A stretch of DNA of 7,460 nt from contig CALZQD010000077.1 in NCBI GenBank assembly GCA_945828175.1, positions 1-7,460 on the forward strand. Direction: 5' to 3'. This document shows positions 1 through 7,244 of this stretch, piece after piece. Within the stretch, counting starts at the first letter, position 1, and every line of letters starts with the position of its first letter. The notes under the pieces were generated by a model. It searched no databases. It saw only the letters and a list, made by a program, of their open reading frames with translations, and was not told where the DNA came from. Made by a program: the position numbers and the translations under genes. This stretch comes from an uncultured Bacteroidales bacterium (GTDB lineage Bacteria; Bacteroidota; Bacteroidia; Bacteroidales; Muribaculaceae).

Positions 1-3000
1 GTTGTAGGCCGACGGCGTGTCGTTATGGCTCTCGACGCTTCGGCGGCGGTATTCCTTGACTGCCTCGGGGAGGTCAGCGTCAGCGGCGTTTTTGTCGGCG
101 ACGGGAGTACGGTCGCGGAAGGTCAGGAACGAATATTCGTCGGCGTCGAGGCGGTCGGAGAGAACGAAAGTGAAGGTCGAATTGGCGGCTGTAGTCATAT
201 CGACGCCGATGTTGACGACGCCCGGCTCACCCGAGATCGTGGCTCCGCCGTTGCCGTAGACAGTGCCGTACCAGTCGGGGCTGATCTTAGAATCGACATT
301 ATAGCTCAGGAAGTTGCGCGCGCCGGTCACCTTGAAGTCGAACGAGGGCTCTTTGAAAAACTTATGACGGACAAAACCGTTGAGTGTCGCCGTGTTGCCG
401 TTGACGTCGTAGATGGTGACATCTTTGATGTCGATAAGGCCGGGACGCAGCCTGATGCTGTCGTTGGCGCGATACCAGGTGTTTGTGAAGTCAATCTTGA
501 TTTTGAGGTCTTCGGCGAAGACGTCGCCCTCGAGGTCGATATACTTGAAGGTGCCGAAGAGGCGCGCGCGGCCACTGGCATAGCCCGAGAGGTCTGAGGC
601 GAAAGCCGACATGAAAGGCTTCATGAAGCCGACTTTGACATGGTCGGCGTTGAAAGTGATGTCGAGCGACTCGGTTGTCGGGAAGATGTCGCCGACGATG
701 CGAGAATGCCGCCCACCCTCCTCGACGATGTCGGCGTCGAGACAGACGGCCTTGCGGTCGACATCCCAGCGCGCGATGATGTCGGCGTTGCCGAGTACAC
801 AATAATTATATGAGATGTCGTCGACGTGGAGGTCATCGGAACTAAGCTCGGGCACACTCGAGAGGAGGTTCTTGCCCTTGATGGTGCCCGTGGCCGTGCC
901 GCCGATGAGTGCCTTGTCGATTTCGAGAGTCTCGAAAATCTCGATGAGCCTGACGCTGTCGAGGCGCACGGTGAGCGAATCGGCCGGGTCAGACGAGATG
1001 ACGCCGTCGACCATGAGCTTCTGATTTGATGTGTCGAGGCCGAAGCGGTCGACCTCGATGCGCTTGTCGCGATAGCAGATTCGCGAGTTCTTGATGTTCC
1101 AGAGCTCTTCGCCGAAAGTGATTGTACCGGGGTTGAAATCGCTTTCGATGCCGAGCCCCTTGTCGTCACTGCGGTCGAAAAGAGTCGAGAAATCTATGTG
1201 GCCGTTGAGCGGGATGGCGCGCTCGATAGCCCAGTCGATGCGGCTGTCGACGCGGTTGTGTGTGCCCGAGAGTGCAGCAACAAGAGCGAGCTTGCCCTTC
1301 TTTGTCGGCATCTGAGTCGTGGCATAGACGTCGGCCTGGTTGTTGCCGGCGTTTAAATTCACAAAGACATTGGTGTTTTCAATAATCTTGTCGCCCTGGC
1401 GCAGATAAGGCGCGTCGATGCCGAGCTGGGTGCGGCGGCCGTCGCCGTCAAAGTAGCCGTCGATTGTGACGGGATAAATCACATCGGCGGGAAGTTTGAA
1501 GAACTGCGAAATCTGCTCGCAGGCGCCGAGGGTGAAGTCGAAATCGAATCGGTTGCCCGTGAGGTCGAGGTCATTGAGTTTCTTTATTTCCTTTTCTTCG
1601 AGCAGCGCGGGAAAGACCTCGGCGACGATATTGGTGACAGCTTTGGGGAATGTCGAGAATTTTATGTCGCCGTTGATGCGGCCGTTAAGGAAGTCAGAGA
1701 TGACTTCAATAGTCGGCTGAGGTCCTTCGCGCTCAATTTCGATCTTGAAATTGTCGAGCGAGAGGTCCTTGCCGTCGGTACCCGAATATTTCAGGCCGCT
1801 GACGCGCACGAGGCCGTCAAGATCGTCGACCGACGAGAATGTGACATCTGTCGCGAGGCCGGCGCTGAGGCTGTAGCCCTCATATTTGTCGGTGAGGTTG
1901 AGCGCGTTGAAGTCGGCTTTGGTGATATTGACGTTGCCTGTAAACTCCTTGACAGGCTTATTGTCTTTGAATTCGCCGTCGAAGTCGAGCGCAAGAGCTT
2001 CAGAGGCAACAGCGCCGCTGAAAACGGCCTCGCGGTTGCCGAAGCCGACGTTGGCGCTGATGTTATCATAGCAATAGTCTTTATATGTGACGCTTGCCTC
2101 ACCGAGTGTGACATCGCCCGAAACGCCGTTCCTTTTGAGCGTCAGACCGGCCTTGGCGATGCCCGAGGCGGCAGTGAGGTCACCGTTGCCCGTCAGCGAG
2201 GCAATGTCGCTGAAGAGAAAATCGGCCGATGCCTTGACTTTGGCTGTCTTAAACGTGTCGGCGGTCTGATATGTCGCCTCGCACGAAAGAGTGTTGTCAC
2301 CGGCATACATATCGGCGAACAAACGACCGGTCTTAAAATCGCCGGCGCCTTCGACTCGGGCAGAAAGGCGGCGAACTGTTACAGCGTCAAGATGCTTCGT
2401 AGCGACACCTGGGCTGACGATTCTCAGCGCCTCGAGCATCGCGGGAATATCGGCCGAAATGTCGCAGCGCTCGAGCCTGAAAGCGGGATGTTCGTCGTCG
2501 GCCGACGGTTTCAGAACAGCCTCGCCATTGATGTCGATGTCGAGCAGGTCGTTGACGAGGTGAAAATCGCTGAGATTAATGCGGCTGAACGACAGAGCGG
2601 CATCGAGCGACAGATTTAAGTCATGGTCAAAGCCGCCAAGCAGCGGCAAAAACGCGGCGAAGTCGGGGAGAAATAAGTGGGAATCATCCTTGAGAGCGAT
2701 GTTGACGCTGTTGTCGCGGAGGCTGTTGAGGATGTCGCCGAAGCCGTTATATTCCAGCCTGAAAGGCTCGAACGAGAGGCGCGATACCGGGAGCGAGAGG
2801 TCGAGTTGGTCGATAGCAAAGGCGGTTTTCGATATATCAGCCTTGGCTACGAGATTTTTCAAGACGAAGCCCGACTGCTCGACAAAAGAGAAGCGGTCGA
2901 GCTCGATGCGATATTCGTCGCTGGCAAGGCGGGGGATGTAGGCGTTGAGGTTGAGACGGCTGAGTGAGATGTGCGACGGGTCGAAGACGCTGTCGCGGCG

Positions 3001-3516
3001 CGGCATGTCGTCGATGTCGTAGTCGAGGCGGCCGTCATAGACGACGACGGTGTTGATCTTTAGGTCGAAAGAGGTTGCCGAGCGTCCGCCTTTGTCGGAT
3101 TTCAGGCGGTCGATGATGCGGGAAATGTTGAGGGGAGCGCCTTTTGTCGAGCGCGAGAGCCTGAGCGAAAGTCCGTCGACCAAGGCGAAGTCGAAGACCA
3201 TACGGCCTGTCGAGACGAAATGGAAGAGCTCGAAGGCGGCACTGACCTCTGAAATCGAGAGGGCCTCGCTGCCGTTATCGTCGCAGGCGCTGATGCCGTA
3301 GACCGAAACGCGATTGAATGGCTTTATCTCGACACGGTCGATGCTGACCTCGGTCGAAAGAAGAGTCGACAACTCGACCTCGGCGACACGCCTCACTCTG
3401 TCACGGGCCCAGTTTGTCGACAGGGTGACATAGAGACATATCGGCAAAGCGACGAAGAATGTCAGAAGGATAATCGACACCAGTCGCAGCCATGAAAACA
3501 GCTTTTCGACAATCAT
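1..3516 (-). CDS. tamB: TamB-like translocation/assembly module protein, C-terminus beyond the left edge
   Basis: I read this frame codon by codon: it is open for 1172 codons from ATG at 3516 to the left edge with no stop, so the gene is intact as far as seen and its 3' end is missing. An in-frame TAA at 3528-3526, four codons upstream, makes this ATG the first possible start. Residues 12-32 form one N-terminal membrane anchor, followed by an AsmA-like segment (IDRVEIKPFNRVSVYGI) and then about 1000 residues of beta-rich, Asp/Ser/Leu-patterned repeats expected of a periplasm-spanning beta-taco groove. Around residues 976-1095 the motifs ARLFGTFKYIDLEGDVFAED, VRHKFFKEPSFDF and WYGTVYGNGG match the start of the TamB (DUF490) C-terminal domain. 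Members of the family work in outer-membrane protein assembly and are linked to phospholipid transport between the membranes; the exact cargo here is unknown. Alternative: another AsmA-like bridge protein, which the DUF490-type motifs make less likely. Confidence 0.88.
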   Translation of the reverse strand, partial: MIVEKLFSWLRLVSIILLTFFVALPICLYVTLSTNWARDRVRRVAEVELSTLLSTEVSIDRVEIKPFNRVSVYGISACDDNGSEALSISEVSAAFELFHFVSTGRMVFDFALVDGLSLRLSRSTKGAPLNISRIIDRLKSDKGGRSATSFDLKINTVVVYDGRLDYDIDDMPRRDSVFDPSHISLSRLNLNAYIPRLASDEYRIELDRFSFVEQSGFVLKNLVAKADISKTAFAIDQLDLSLPVSRLSFEPFRLEYNGFGDILNSLRDNSVNIALKDDSHLFLPDFAAFLPLLGGFDHDLNLSLDAALSFSRINLSDFHLVNDLLDIDINGEAVLKPSADDEHPAFRLERCDISADIPAMLEALRIVSPGVATKHLDAVTVRRLSARVEGAGDFKTGRLFADMYAGDNTLSCEATYQTADTFKTAKVKASADFLFSDIASLTGNGDLTAASGIAKAGLTLKRNGVSGDVTLGEASVTYKDYCYDNISANVGFGNREAVFSGAVASEALALDFDGEFKDNKPVKEFTGNVNITKADFNALNLTDKYEGYSLSAGLATDVTFSSVDDLDGLVRVSGLKYSGTDGKDLSLDNFKIEIEREGPQPTIEVISDFLNGRINGDIKFSTFPKAVTNIVAEVFPALLEEKEIKKLNDLDLTGNRFDFDFTLGACEQISQFFKLPADVIYPVTIDGYFDGDGRRTQLGIDAPYLRQGDKIIENTNVFVNLNAGNNQADVYATTQMPTKKGKLALVAALSGTHNRVDSRIDWAIERAIPLNGHIDFSTLFDRSDDKGLGIESDFNPGTITFGEELWNIKNSRICYRDKRIEVDRFGLDTSNQKLMVDGVISSDPADSLTVRLDSVRLIEIFETLEIDKALIGGTATGTIKGKNLLSSVPELSSDDLHVDDISYNYCVLGNADIIARWDVDRKAVCLDADIVEEGGRHSRIVGDIFPTTESLDITFNADHVKVGFMKPFMSAFASDLSGYASGRARLFGTFKYIDLEGDVFAEDLKIKIDFTNTWYRANDSIRLRPGLIDIKDVTIYDVNGNTATLNGFVRHKFFKEPSFDFKVTGARNFLSYNVDSKISPDWYGTVYGNGGATISGEPGVVNIGVDMTTAANSTFTFVLSDRLDADEYSFLTFRDRTPVADKNAADADLPEAVKEYRRRSVESHNDTPSAYN

Positions 3517-3585
3517 AGCGCGAAGTTAGTGATAATTTGGCCGACAGACAAGATGCCGGAGGCAATCGGACGCAAATTTGTTCGG

Positions 3586-3622
3586 AAAAAACAACTGCCG
3601 ACGAGATAGTCGCCGGCAGTTG
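3586..3622 (-). terminator. Rho-independent terminator of the exbB-exbD-exbD-tonB operon
   Basis: On the minus strand a 13-bp stem (CAACTGCCGGCGA with TCGTCGGCAGTTG, one G-U pair) encloses the five-base loop CTATC and is followed at once by six Ts. It starts 29 bases after the tonB stop. On the plus strand the hairpin is not followed by a T run, so it should act only on leftward transcription. It should largely separate tonB from the downstream tamB-like gene. Confidence 0.9.
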
Positions 3623-3651
3623 CACGAAAGGGTATGGAATTCAAAAGCGAA

Positions 3652-4506
3652 TTACTGTTGGAGTTTGAATGTGACAGGCAGGGTGTAAGTAACCTTGACA
3701 GGCTGACCGTTGTTACGACCGGGGTTCCATGCGGGCATCGCTTTAACGACGCGCACGGCCTCTTTGTCGAGAGCGGGGTGACGGCCGCGGAGGACGCGGA
3801 CGTTTTCAACCTTACCGGTTCTTGACACGACGAATTCGACGATAACCTTACCCTGAACACCTTCTTCTGAAGCTGCTGCGGGGTAGTTGATGTGGCTGCT
3901 GAGCCATTTGTACATCTCAGCTGTACCACCGGGGAATTCGGGCTGCTGTTCAACCATAGCCATGTTATAAACCTTTTCTTCCTCAACGGGTTTTGTTTCC
4001 TGGATAACCTGATCCACGATGTGGGTCTTGTTAAGGTCTTCAACACCTTCGTTGAAGTCGACAGAACCAATCATAGAGGTGTTCTCCATGACCTCTTCCT
4101 GGTTTTTAACCTGCTTGTCTTCTTCATATTTGTCATCCTCGGTTACGAGAATGTTTGTCACCTGCTGCTCGTTGGTGATTTCCTCGGGCACGATGACTTC
4201 TTCCTGTTCGATGATGACCTGCTCTTCTTCTTCCTCAATCTCTTCCTCTTCAGGAGCGTCGAATGTAGCGATTTCCTGCTGAGTGCTGATTGCGATCTCC
4301 TCTTCATCGGGTTTGCCGAAGACGCCTTTATAGAAAAGGGCGAGCAGAATAAGAGCCGGTATGAGGATTGCAAGAACGATCAGAATCGAACGTGTGTGGC
4401 GGGCGGGAGATGCGGCACGCAGAGTGTATGCGCCGAACTCTTTGTTTTTGCCTTCGAAGACTATATCGCGCCACTCTTTTGATGAAAGATCTACGTCTTT
4501 TGCCAT
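3652..4506 (-). CDS. tonB: TonB energy transducer
   Basis: This 284-residue protein passes proton-motive energy from ExbB/ExbD to TonB-dependent outer-membrane transporters. Residues 11-30 (EWRDIVFEGKNKEFGAYTLR) are the N-terminal motif typical of Bacteroidota TonB proteins. One membrane helix spans about 39-60, giving a cytoplasmic N-terminus and a periplasmic body. Residues 67 to about 186 are an extended linker that is strongly acidic, with runs of Glu near 92-105, instead of the Pro-Glu/Pro-Lys-rich linker of the E. coli protein. The C-terminal TonB domain covers about 189-282 and shows PEFPGG, NYPAAASEEGVQGKV, SRTGKVENVRVLRG and MPAWNPGRNNGQPV in family order, ending complete. It is the last gene of the operon, 22 bases after exbD-2 and 29 bases before a terminator. 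Which transporters it serves cannot be read from the sequence. Confidence 0.96.
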   Translation of the reverse strand: MAKDVDLSSKEWRDIVFEGKNKEFGAYTLRAASPARHTRSILIVLAILIPALILLALFYKGVFGKPDEEEIAISTQQEIATFDAPEEEEIEEEEEQVIIEQEEVIVPEEITNEQQVTNILVTEDDKYEEDKQVKNQEEVMENTSMIGSVDFNEGVEDLNKTHIVDQVIQETKPVEEEKVYNMAMVEQQPEFPGGTAEMYKWLSSHINYPAAASEEGVQGKVIVEFVVSRTGKVENVRVLRGRHPALDKEAVRVVKAMPAWNPGRNNGQPVKVTYTLPVTFKLQQ

Positions 4507-4528
4507 TGTTCTAAACGGTTAAAGTTAA

Positions 4529-5272
4529 TTATTTTTTCTTTCTTATAGTGGGACGGATAATAGTCTCGCCAGTAGCCTGCTCGAAGTGTTTGAGCAGGAG
4601 GGTGTCGGTAGCGGTCGGAAGCTCGATGCTATAACGTGAAATCTGGTTGATGTTCATTTCGTCGATAGCATTGATAAGGCCCTCGTAAGTAGTGTTGGGA
4701 CCGGGTTTGATCACGACAACAGGACGAACCTTGTTAGAGTCAGAAGCGTTCTTTTTGGCCAGACGGTCGAACTCTTCTTTAGTGATCTCCTTGTTTTTCC
4801 ACTGCTCTTTGAGCTTAACGTATTCTTCCATAACGGCTTCGTTCTTACCGCGAAGGATCTTTCTGATGCCCTGGGGCTGACGGTTCTGGTTACCGATAAA
4901 CTGCTCTTTCTGGAGGTATTTGCTCGTCTGGAAGAGAGTGTCGGCGATACCTTCATAATAATAGATATTGTGAATGGTCTTGCCGGTCTCGGCGTCAATC
5001 TTGGGCTTGTCACCTTCGTACTCTGTGTCGAGAATCATGGTGAGGGCCTCAGAAGCCTTAGCCTGGTTCTGGTTCTCTTTCTTGACTTCCTCGTTGGTAG
5101 GAAGCACAATCTGGAGGGTCTGAGACTTGATCATGGTTGTACAGAGCATGAAGAATGTGATCAGAAGCATGTTCATGTCCACCATGGGGGTAAAGTCCAC
5201 ATGGATAGACATCTTTTTCTGGGCGCCTTTCTTCTTTTTGCCGCCTTTGTCAGATTGTTCTATTTGTGCCAT
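4529..5272 (-). CDS. exbD: ExbD/TolR-family biopolymer transport protein, second paralog
   Basis: This 247-residue protein is a proton-channel subunit of the ExbB-ExbD motor in the inner membrane. A Lys-rich cytoplasmic N-terminus (residues 9-20) leads into VDFTPMVDMNMLLITFFML; Asp32 lies where E. coli ExbD has the essential membrane aspartate. A periplasmic region follows, and the conserved C-terminal block PVVVIKPGPNTTYEGL, then DEMNINQISRYSIELP, starts near residue 184. The protein is about 100 residues longer than E. coli ExbD (141). The excess lies between the helix and the C-terminal fold and includes a charged, probably helical stretch around residues 145-175. The ATG lies 10 bases after the exbD-1 stop, which suggests translational coupling. 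TolR is the alternative family name, but tonB next door and the absence of tolB or pal favour ExbD. Confidence 0.95.
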   Translation of the reverse strand: MAQIEQSDKGGKKKKGAQKKMSIHVDFTPMVDMNMLLITFFMLCTTMIKSQTLQIVLPTNEEVKKENQNQAKASEALTMILDTEYEGDKPKIDAETGKTIHNIYYYEGIADTLFQTSKYLQKEQFIGNQNRQPQGIRKILRGKNEAVMEEYVKLKEQWKNKEITKEEFDRLAKKNASDSNKVRPVVVIKPGPNTTYEGLINAIDEMNINQISRYSIELPTATDTLLLKHFEQATGETIIRPTIRKKK

Positions 5273-5282
5273 ATAGCTTTAC

Positions 5283-6095
5283 TTATTTAGTGGGTTCATC
5301 TTCTGATTTGAGTGCAGTCATGAGGCTGAACTTGTTGAGCTTCATTGTCTGAAGGTTGTCGAAGACACGGTGAACGGTAGTGAACGGGGTGTCTTTGTCA
5401 GCCTTGATGGCAATACCCTGGCCTTTACGCATAAGTGCTGTGTAAAGGTTTGACATCTGCTGGCGCTCTTCGGGGGTCAGGCCTTCGGTCTGTTCTTTGT
5501 TGATGCGCTGTGCGACGTTGTAGATTGCCTGAAGCCAAACCTGGAAGTCGTTGAGGTTGCCTTTTGAGTCAGTGTTGTCGTCAATAGGAATACCGACATT
5601 GGGGTTTGCAAGGTCGCCGAGGAATTTGTCGCGGTCAGTGATACTCATCGAGAGCATTTCGGGGAGCACGCTGAAGGGAACACCAAACATGTTTATGGTT
5701 CCGAATGTAGCTCTCTGCTGAGGGGTGAGCTGAACGGGATTGCTCTTATGCTTTTCGTTGTAGAGAGAGACTGCTTCGTCGAGCATCATCAAGCGGATTT
5801 TCTCGCTTGAGAGGGTCGAGTCTGCATCACCTGTGAACGAGATGAAGAGTTTGCCTTCGAGCACAGACGGGTCTTCGTATTTGCCGCTCTTGTCGGCAGA
5901 CGAGACGAGAACCGTCACGAGGTTGTTCATCGGCACTTTTTCTTCAGATACTGAAGACGGAGTGTAGACGATGGTAGGCTCCTTCTGCAGGAAGGTTGAA
6001 GTCAACATGAAGAAAGTAAGCAAAAGAACAGTCACGTCACTCATCGCGGTCATATCGATGAGGGTACTTTTTCTTTTAATTTTTACTTTTCCCAT
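5283..6095 (-). CDS. exbD: ExbD/TolR-family biopolymer transport protein, first paralog
   Basis: This is a 270-residue ExbD-type subunit, clearly different in sequence from the paralog downstream. A short basic N-terminus (KVKIKRKS) leads into LIDMTAMSDVTVLLLTFFML; Asp20 is the predicted proton-carrying residue in the single membrane helix. The C-terminal periplasmic block is recognisable from about residue 225 (GIAIKADKDTPFTTVHRVFD, then LNKFSLMTAL). Between them sits an insert of roughly 120 residues (about 95-215) with no counterpart in E. coli ExbD; I do not recognise it as a separate domain. The gene starts 49 bases after exbB and ends 10 bases before exbD-2. In Bacteroidota two ExbD proteins per ExbB are common, so a mixed ExbD dimer in the motor is plausible, but that is inference. 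Confidence 0.95.
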   Translation of the reverse strand: MGKVKIKRKSTLIDMTAMSDVTVLLLTFFMLTSTFLQKEPTIVYTPSSVSEEKVPMNNLVTVLVSSADKSGKYEDPSVLEGKLFISFTGDADSTLSSEKIRLMMLDEAVSLYNEKHKSNPVQLTPQQRATFGTINMFGVPFSVLPEMLSMSITDRDKFLGDLANPNVGIPIDDNTDSKGNLNDFQVWLQAIYNVAQRINKEQTEGLTPEERQQMSNLYTALMRKGQGIAIKADKDTPFTTVHRVFDNLQTMKLNKFSLMTALKSEDEPTK

Positions 6096-6144
6096 ATTTA
6101 CCTATTTATAATTGGTGATTGTTTATAAGATTGGAAATATGGAA

Positions 6145-6969
6145 TTAGTGAGTAGCTGCAAATGTTTGAACGATTGAGAAACCGATTTCGTCAATTGCGT
6201 AAGTGAGGTTGTCGATCTTGTTGGTGTAGAAGTTGTAAGAGATTACAGCAAACGCACCGGTTGCGATACCGAAGGCAGTGTTGATAAGGGCCTCAGAAAT
6301 ACCGGTAGAGAGTTCTGTCGAGTCGGGAGCACCTGACTGAGAAAGAGCCTGGAACGATTTGATCATACCCATCACAGTACCGAGAAGACCAACGAGAGTA
6401 CCAAGAGTTGTCATGGTAGCGACGATGGGGAGGTTCTGCTGAAGAGCGGGCATTTCGAGAGCGGTAGCCTCTTCTACTTCTTTCTGGAGAGTAGCGATTT
6501 TCTGCTCTTTAGAGAGGACGGTGTTTTTGTCCATTTCTTCGTAGCGAACGAGAGCGGCAGCAACTACAGCGGCAACAGAGCCTTTCTGAGTTTTGCAGAG
6601 GTTCTGAGCACCGGCGATGTCGTTTTTGGCAAGGCAAGCCTTGACGTTGGCGACGAACTTGGCGATGTTGCCTTTACCGGCAGCCGAGTTGAGGGCGATG
6701 TAGCGCTCGATAGAAAGAACGATCACAGTGAGGAAGAGGGTCTGAAGAACAGGCACGATGAAACCACCTTTGTAGATAGTGCCCCAAAGGTTCTGGGGAT
6801 GACCGTCTTCGTCGAAGTGCATGTCGTTACCGAACCAGAAGAGGAACAGCAGGACGCAAACACATGCGCAAATTAAAATTACCCAAGATGCGTTTTTGAT
6901 ACCGGGTGCATTTGATTTTTTTGCTTTGCCCGCAGCAGCGGGTTTTACATTTGGCTTTTGAGCTTCCAT
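6145..6969 (-). CDS. exbB: MotA/TolQ/ExbB proton-channel family protein
   Basis: This 274-residue protein is the main membrane subunit of the TonB-energising motor; family members form a pentamer around an ExbD dimer and use proton flow to drive TonB. Helices are predicted at about 28-48, 69-90, 184-205 and 226-247. The signature block is TLGTLVGLLGTVMGMIKSF followed by STGISEALINTAFGIATGAF; Thr198 and Thr231 correspond to the conserved channel threonines (T148 and T181 in E. coli ExbB). The helix at 28-48 and its Lys-rich leader are extra compared with the three-helix E. coli protein. The ATG at 6969 is chosen because an in-frame TAA lies 24 bases before it with no other start between. The start has no Shine-Dalgarno site but an upstream run of eight As, as is usual in Bacteroidota. 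First gene of the operon, behind a strong promoter at 7194-7224. Confidence 0.95.
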   Translation of the reverse strand: MEAQKPNVKPAAAGKAKKSNAPGIKNASWVILICACVCVLLFLFWFGNDMHFDEDGHPQNLWGTIYKGGFIVPVLQTLFLTVIVLSIERYIALNSAAGKGNIAKFVANVKACLAKNDIAGAQNLCKTQKGSVAAVVAAALVRYEEMDKNTVLSKEQKIATLQKEVEEATALEMPALQQNLPIVATMTTLGTLVGLLGTVMGMIKSFQALSQSGAPDSTELSTGISEALINTAFGIATGAFAVISYNFYTNKIDNLTYAIDEIGFSIVQTFAATH

Positions 6970-7042
6970 GATTTTTTTTGAAACTAAATTAAATTAATGT
7001 TGTTGAAAAATGTTTGATTTATTATATGAATTAGTCTTTATC

Positions 7043-7186
7043 TTATTGATTCTCTTTGGCTTTTAGATTTGGCTTGCCGGTTAAGGTATCAGGCCGGTTA
7101 ACGGTTAATAAATAATTGCTATGTACTTGCCGGGGTGAGTCATTCGCATCCCTCGTCAAATCAGACAGGGCTATTACACCTGTCAT
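7043..7186 (-). CDS. Doubtful 47-residue leader ORF
   Basis: ATG at 7186 opens 47 sense codons ending in TAA at 7045-7043, wholly inside the exbB leader. The protein begins MTGVIALSDLTRDAND and ends GKPNLKAKENQ. It has no membrane segment, signal peptide or recognisable motif. The ATG falls only a few bases after the predicted transcription start, so it would be translated almost leaderless. Frames of this length arise easily by chance; I list it because its position could matter for leader control. Confidence 0.15.
   Translation of the reverse strand: MTGVIALSDLTRDANDSPRQVHSNYLLTVNRPDTLTGKPNLKAKENQ
7076..7108. repeat. GGTTAA direct-repeat cluster in the exbB leader
   Basis: GCCGGTTAA occurs at 7076-7084 and again at 7093-7101, 17 bases apart, and CGGTTAA follows at 7102-7108. 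The three GGTTAA cores thus lie 17 and 7 bases apart. They could be a binding site for a regulator or part of an RNA fold, but the sequence alone does not decide this. Confidence 0.5.
7164..7184 (-). other. Small hairpin at the 5' end of the exbB leader
   Basis: A six-bp stem (GACAGG paired with CCTGTC) encloses a nine-base loop and lies within a few bases of the predicted transcription start. Such 5' hairpins can protect an mRNA from decay. No T run follows, so it is not a terminator. Confidence 0.35.
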
Positions 7187-7193
7187 CACATCG

Positions 7194-7224
7194 CAAATTT
7201 ACAAAGTTGTTTTAAATGCTCAAA
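7194..7224 (-). promoter_or_regulatory. Bacteroides-type promoter of the exbB operon
   Basis: On the minus strand TTTG (7224-7221), a spacer of exactly 19 bases, and TAAATTTG (7201-7194) match the Bacteroidota primary-sigma consensus (-33 TTTG, -7 TAnnTTTG) at every fixed base. Two A5 tracts about nine bases apart lie just upstream (7226-7240) and could act as an UP-like or bent element. Transcription should start near 7187-7190. I saw no better candidate between here and exbB. Confidence 0.8.
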
Positions 7225-7244
7225 ATATTTTTCCTATTTTTCAT

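Larger units (their letters stand above)
6970..7190 (-). other. Long 5' leader of the exbB operon
   Basis: If transcription starts about seven bases past the -7 box, roughly 220 bases precede the exbB ATG. The first 120 bases or so are of mixed composition and hold a hairpin (7164-7184) and a direct-repeat cluster (7076-7108). The last 75 bases or so are very AT-rich, which should leave the ribosome site unstructured. I recognise no known riboswitch in it. Confidence 0.55.

Noticed and set aside
25..597. Plus-strand 190-codon open frame
   Set aside because: It lies fully antisense to tamB, in register with its GC-rich codons, and its reading is low-complexity Val/Asp/Glu/Ala with no family likeness. 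Such mirror frames are expected opposite GTC/GAC-rich genes.
3513..4070. Minus-strand 185-codon frame overlapping tonB and the terminator
   Set aside because: It runs in another frame through the well-supported TonB C-terminal domain and through the terminator hairpin, and has no recognisable motif.
3892..4482. Plus-strand 196-codon open frame
   Set aside because: It is antisense to tonB. Its Phe/Leu/Asp-rich runs are the mirror of the Glu/Gln/Lys codons of the TonB linker, not a membrane protein.
6096..6144. Internal promoter or terminator between exbB and exbD-1
   Set aside because: The 49-base gap is AT-rich, but it has no TTTG/TAnnTTTG pair at proper spacing and no stable hairpin with a T run.
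4529..6969. Reading the cluster as a Tol-Pal (TolQ-TolR) system
   Set aside because: The families overlap, but the cluster ends in a TonB with a typical C-terminal domain, and no tolA, tolB or pal is present.
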